Shown: positions 61,939 through 64,000 of the stretch, in pieces
How the letters are laid out: every line of letters begins with the position of its first letter
How positions within the stretch are numbered: position 1 is the first letter of the stretch
Program-made: the position numbers and the translations under genes
Source: Vulcanimicrobium alpinum
GTDB lineage: Bacteria; Vulcanimicrobiota; Vulcanimicrobiia; Vulcanimicrobiales; Vulcanimicrobiaceae
NCBI RefSeq assembly: GCF_027923555.1
Contig: NZ_AP025523.1
Span: 124,001 to 188,000, forward strand
Direction: 5' to 3'
Length of the DNA: 64,000 bases
Notes under the pieces: model-generated
Told to the model about the DNA's origin: nothing
The model's database searches: none
What the model saw: the letters and a program-made list of their open reading frames with translations, nothing else

Positions 61939-63486
61939 TTATTTCGCTTGCGCGGCGACCTCGGCCTCGGTCACCGGCGTGCCTTTGTTGCCCCATGACG
62001 TGCGGATGTAGGTGATCACGTCGGCGATCTGCTTGTTGGTGAGCTGGCCTTTCCACGCCGGCATCACGCCTTGATATGCCGTGCCCTTCACGTCGATCTT
62101 CTGGTTGTTGAGGCCGTTGAGCAGCACTTTGATGACCGCGACCTTGTCGCCGCTGACCATATCGTTGCCGGCGAGCGGCGGGAAGACACCGGGCTGACCG
62201 GCGCCGGCCGCGCCGTGGCAGCCGGAGCAGTTGGTGCTGTATACGTTCGCGCCGCCGCCGCCGGCCGCCGCGGCAGCGCCGCCGCCGGCGGCCGGCGCCG
62301 GCGCGCCCGCGCCCGCCGAGCTTCCGACCGAACCGGTGGTCCCGACGGGGCCCGTTTCGCCGGATGACTTTGTGACCGCGGCCTGCGCGGCGTTGGGTCC
62401 GATGAGGTTGTGCGCGAGCTGCTGCTGCACGACGTTGTTCTGCCCGAACCACGAGAAGAAGATCGCGCCCGCCATCGTCACGCCGGTGAGACCGAGAACC
62501 CACGGACGGCGCGAGAGCCGGCGCGACGGGTTGCGGTCGATGAACGGCAGGGCGATCAGCAGGACGATCAGCAGCGTCGGGCCGACGATCGTCGCTACGA
62601 GCGTCGCGGTCTGCACGAGCGCCGGCGGGAAGCCGCCGACGATGTCGAGCAGCGCATAGAGCGCGAGGAAATACCACGCCGGATACGGGACGAACTGCGC
62701 GTTGTTCGGATCGGCCTTGTCGTCGAGCGGGACCGGCGAGAACGTCGCGAGCGCGACGATGATCACGAACATCGCGAACGAGACGACGGTGTCCATGAAC
62801 ATCTGATCCGGCCAGAAGCGGCCGGGCTTGAGCTTCGGCGCTTCGTCGATCGGCGGCCCGGCCGGGCCGTTCCAGCGGAAGATCGCGAGGTGCGCGCCGA
62901 CGAGCAGGACCAGCAGCGCGGGCATCAGCCACACGTGGATGCCGAAGAAACGGTTGATGGTAAGCGTCCCGATCCCGCTGCCGTCCTGCAGGAACGAGAG
63001 GACCGCGGGTCCGAGGATCGGCGCGTTGCCGGAGATGTTGATCGCGACGCGCGATGCGAGCAGCGCGTTGAGATCCCACGGCAGCAGGTAGCCGGTCAAC
63101 CCGAGGACGAGCGTGATGATGAAGAGCAGCACGCCGACGATCCACTGCAGTTCGCGCGGCTTCTTGTACGCGCCCCACAGCAGCACTTGCAGCAGATGCA
63201 TCGCCATGAACGCGATCATCGCCGAGGCGCCCCAGTAATGCAGCGAGAGGACGAAGTGGCCCGCGGGGACCTTCTCGATGAGATACTTCGTCGATTCCCA
63301 CGCCGTCGCCGTCGACGGCGCGTAGTAGAAGCACAGGAAGATCCCGGTCGCGATCTGCAGGATCATCGCGAACACGGTCGCGCTTCCGAACGCGTACCAG
63401 TAGGAGGCGCCGCCGGGAACGTCTTCGGTCAGGAAATCTTTGGTGGCGGTGACGATCCCGGTGCGCTGGTCGAGCCAAGTCAGCAT
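61939..63486 (-). CDS. Fused cytochrome b and cytochrome c subunit of a quinol:cytochrome c oxidoreductase
   Basis: 515 residues. Residues about 1-385 are a complete cytochrome b with eight helices: heme His pairs in LHYWGASAMIAFMAMH and IHVWLMPALLVLLVGAH, GLTGYLLPWD, and a Qo-site motif PAWYF in place of PEWY. An Ala/Gly/Pro linker (about 395-430) leads to a monoheme cytochrome c domain with CSGCH and a later axial Met candidate in GVMPAWKGQLTNKQ. ATG start 7 nt after the Rieske gene stop. Together they form a compact bc complex. Confidence 0.92.
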   Translation of the reverse strand: MLTWLDQRTGIVTATKDFLTEDVPGGASYWYAFGSATVFAMILQIATGIFLCFYYAPSTATAWESTKYLIEKVPAGHFVLSLHYWGASAMIAFMAMHLLQVLLWGAYKKPRELQWIVGVLLFIITLVLGLTGYLLPWDLNALLASRVAINISGNAPILGPAVLSFLQDGSGIGTLTINRFFGIHVWLMPALLVLLVGAHLAIFRWNGPAGPPIDEAPKLKPGRFWPDQMFMDTVVSFAMFVIIVALATFSPVPLDDKADPNNAQFVPYPAWYFLALYALLDIVGGFPPALVQTATLVATIVGPTLLIVLLIALPFIDRNPSRRLSRRPWVLGLTGVTMAGAIFFSWFGQNNVVQQQLAHNLIGPNAAQAAVTKSSGETGPVGTTGSVGSSAGAGAPAPAAGGGAAAAAGGGGANVYSTNCSGCHGAAGAGQPGVFPPLAGNDMVSGDKVAVIKVLLNGLNNQKIDVKGTAYQGVMPAWKGQLTNKQIADVITYIRTSWGNKGTPVTEAEVAAQAK

Positions 63487-63493
63487 AGCGCGG

Positions 63494-64000
63494 TTATCCG
63501 ACCTTCAAGACGACGTGAGCGGGCATGTTCGGGGCGTACTCGATCCAGGTCACTTGGACTTTGCCTTGATACTCCCGCAGCGGCAGCGGATCGAGGCCGC
63601 GCAGCGCGGGGCCGGCTTCGTGCGTTCCGAGCACGCTGTACACCGAACCGTGGCAGGGGCAGATGAATTTTTTCTGCGCGGCGATCCAGGCGTAGCGGCA
63701 GCCGAGATGCGGGCAGAGCGGGCTGAAGACGACGAAGCCCATGTTGACCGCGTCGTACGGCAGCTTGGCGGAACCGTCGAAGAGTTCCGGCCGCGCCTTC
63801 TTCAGCTCGTCGTCGCTCGCGCGCACCGCCCAGACGAACTGCTCGTTGTCGGCGGCGCCGAAGTAGCCGTTCGTTTCGTGGACGTTGAACGTGACCTTGA
63901 CCGGCGCGTCGGCGGTGGCTTTTTTCAGCGCGTTCGCCTGCTCCGGCGTCAGACCCGACCACTGATCGTTGGTCGCGTCGGCCGCGGGGATCAGCGAAGC
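63494..64000 (-). CDS. qcrA: Rieske iron-sulfur protein of the bc complex, N-terminus outside the window
   Basis: The last 168 residues are visible, beginning ASLIPAADATNDQWSG; the membrane anchor should lie to the right of the edge. Cluster ligands: CPHLGCRYAW and CPCHGSVY, with the two extra cysteines that form the disulfide of bc-type Rieske proteins. It hands electrons from quinol to the cytochrome c domain of the neighbouring fusion protein. TAA stop at 63494-63496. Confidence 0.93.
   Translation of the reverse strand, partial: ASLIPAADATNDQWSGLTPEQANALKKATADAPVKVTFNVHETNGYFGAADNEQFVWAVRASDDELKKARPELFDGSAKLPYDAVNMGFVVFSPLCPHLGCRYAWIAAQKKFICPCHGSVYSVLGTHEAGPALRGLDPLPLREYQGKVQVTWIEYAPNMPAHVVLKVG

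Noticed and set aside
1-64000. tRNA or rRNA genes, CRISPR arrays, phage genes, toxin-antitoxin pairs
   Set aside because: I looked in the gaps and saw no cloverleaf-like sequences, regular short repeats or phage modules; the gaps are short.

Overview
This is a high-GC, gene-dense bacterial chromosome segment with about 54 protein-coding genes, two of them cut by the window edges. I see no rRNA, tRNA or CRISPR array. No gap between genes exceeds about 215 bases. The cell is of the diderm type: there is a TonB-dependent outer-membrane receptor, a TonB-like energy transducer and a lipoprotein binding protein. It respires (cytochrome bd-type oxidase, a quinol:cytochrome c oxidoreductase, a formate dehydrogenase). 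It makes tetrapyrroles from glutamyl-tRNA by the C5 route and has a type 2 isopentenyl-diphosphate isomerase. The gene mix is compatible with a little-cultured phylum such as Eremiobacterota/Vulcanimicrobiota, but that placement is a low-confidence inference.

Layout. 1-2576: pnp and rpsO, with a hairpin between them. 2694-9223: a Rieske ferredoxin, a TonB-dependent receptor, fni, a PfpI/DJ-1 protein, a DUF4760-like membrane protein that may be frameshifted, and nicotinate phosphoribosyltransferase. 9328-13807: a PolX polymerase and a large hybrid histidine kinase. 13897-20613: a formate module, made of a selenocysteine formate dehydrogenase (in-frame TGA followed by a bSECIS hairpin), a four-cluster Fe-S subunit, an NrfD-type membrane subunit and an oxalate/formate-antiporter-like MFS protein. 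20827-22436: a secreted orphan protein and an IS481-type transposase of atypical composition. 22504-30199: two alkaline-phosphatase-superfamily hydrolases, cydAB and small membrane proteins. 30341-35063: chrA, a branched-chain aminotransferase, a glycosyltransferase broken by an in-frame TAG, and a class-A-beta-lactamase-fold serine hydrolase. 35161-39504: a complete BMP-type nucleoside ABC importer. 39564-43629: an AI-2E family exporter, a Popeye-like cyclic-nucleotide-binding protein, arginase, CPCC and DUF5069 proteins. 43664-47672: a GGDEF-glcD-glpK operon. 47742-52442: an Ldh2-family dehydrogenase, TonB, a glutaredoxin, a DHA2 exporter and a DUF92 kinase-like protein. 52571-60239: a six-gene tetrapyrrole operon containing two multidomain fusions and mobA. 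60259-64000: an ArnT-like glycosyltransferase, a cytochrome b-cytochrome c fusion and a Rieske protein.

Genes are tightly packed, and many same-strand pairs share an NTGA stop/start overlap. ATGA and GTGA are common. In three places the only in-frame candidate at the junction is CTGA, which points to translation-coupled CTG initiation. The most notable observations are the selenocysteine formate dehydrogenase with its SECIS, the precorrin-2-dehydrogenase/HemC/truncated-HemD triple fusion, the cytochrome b-c fusion with a PAWY motif, and the CTGA junctions.
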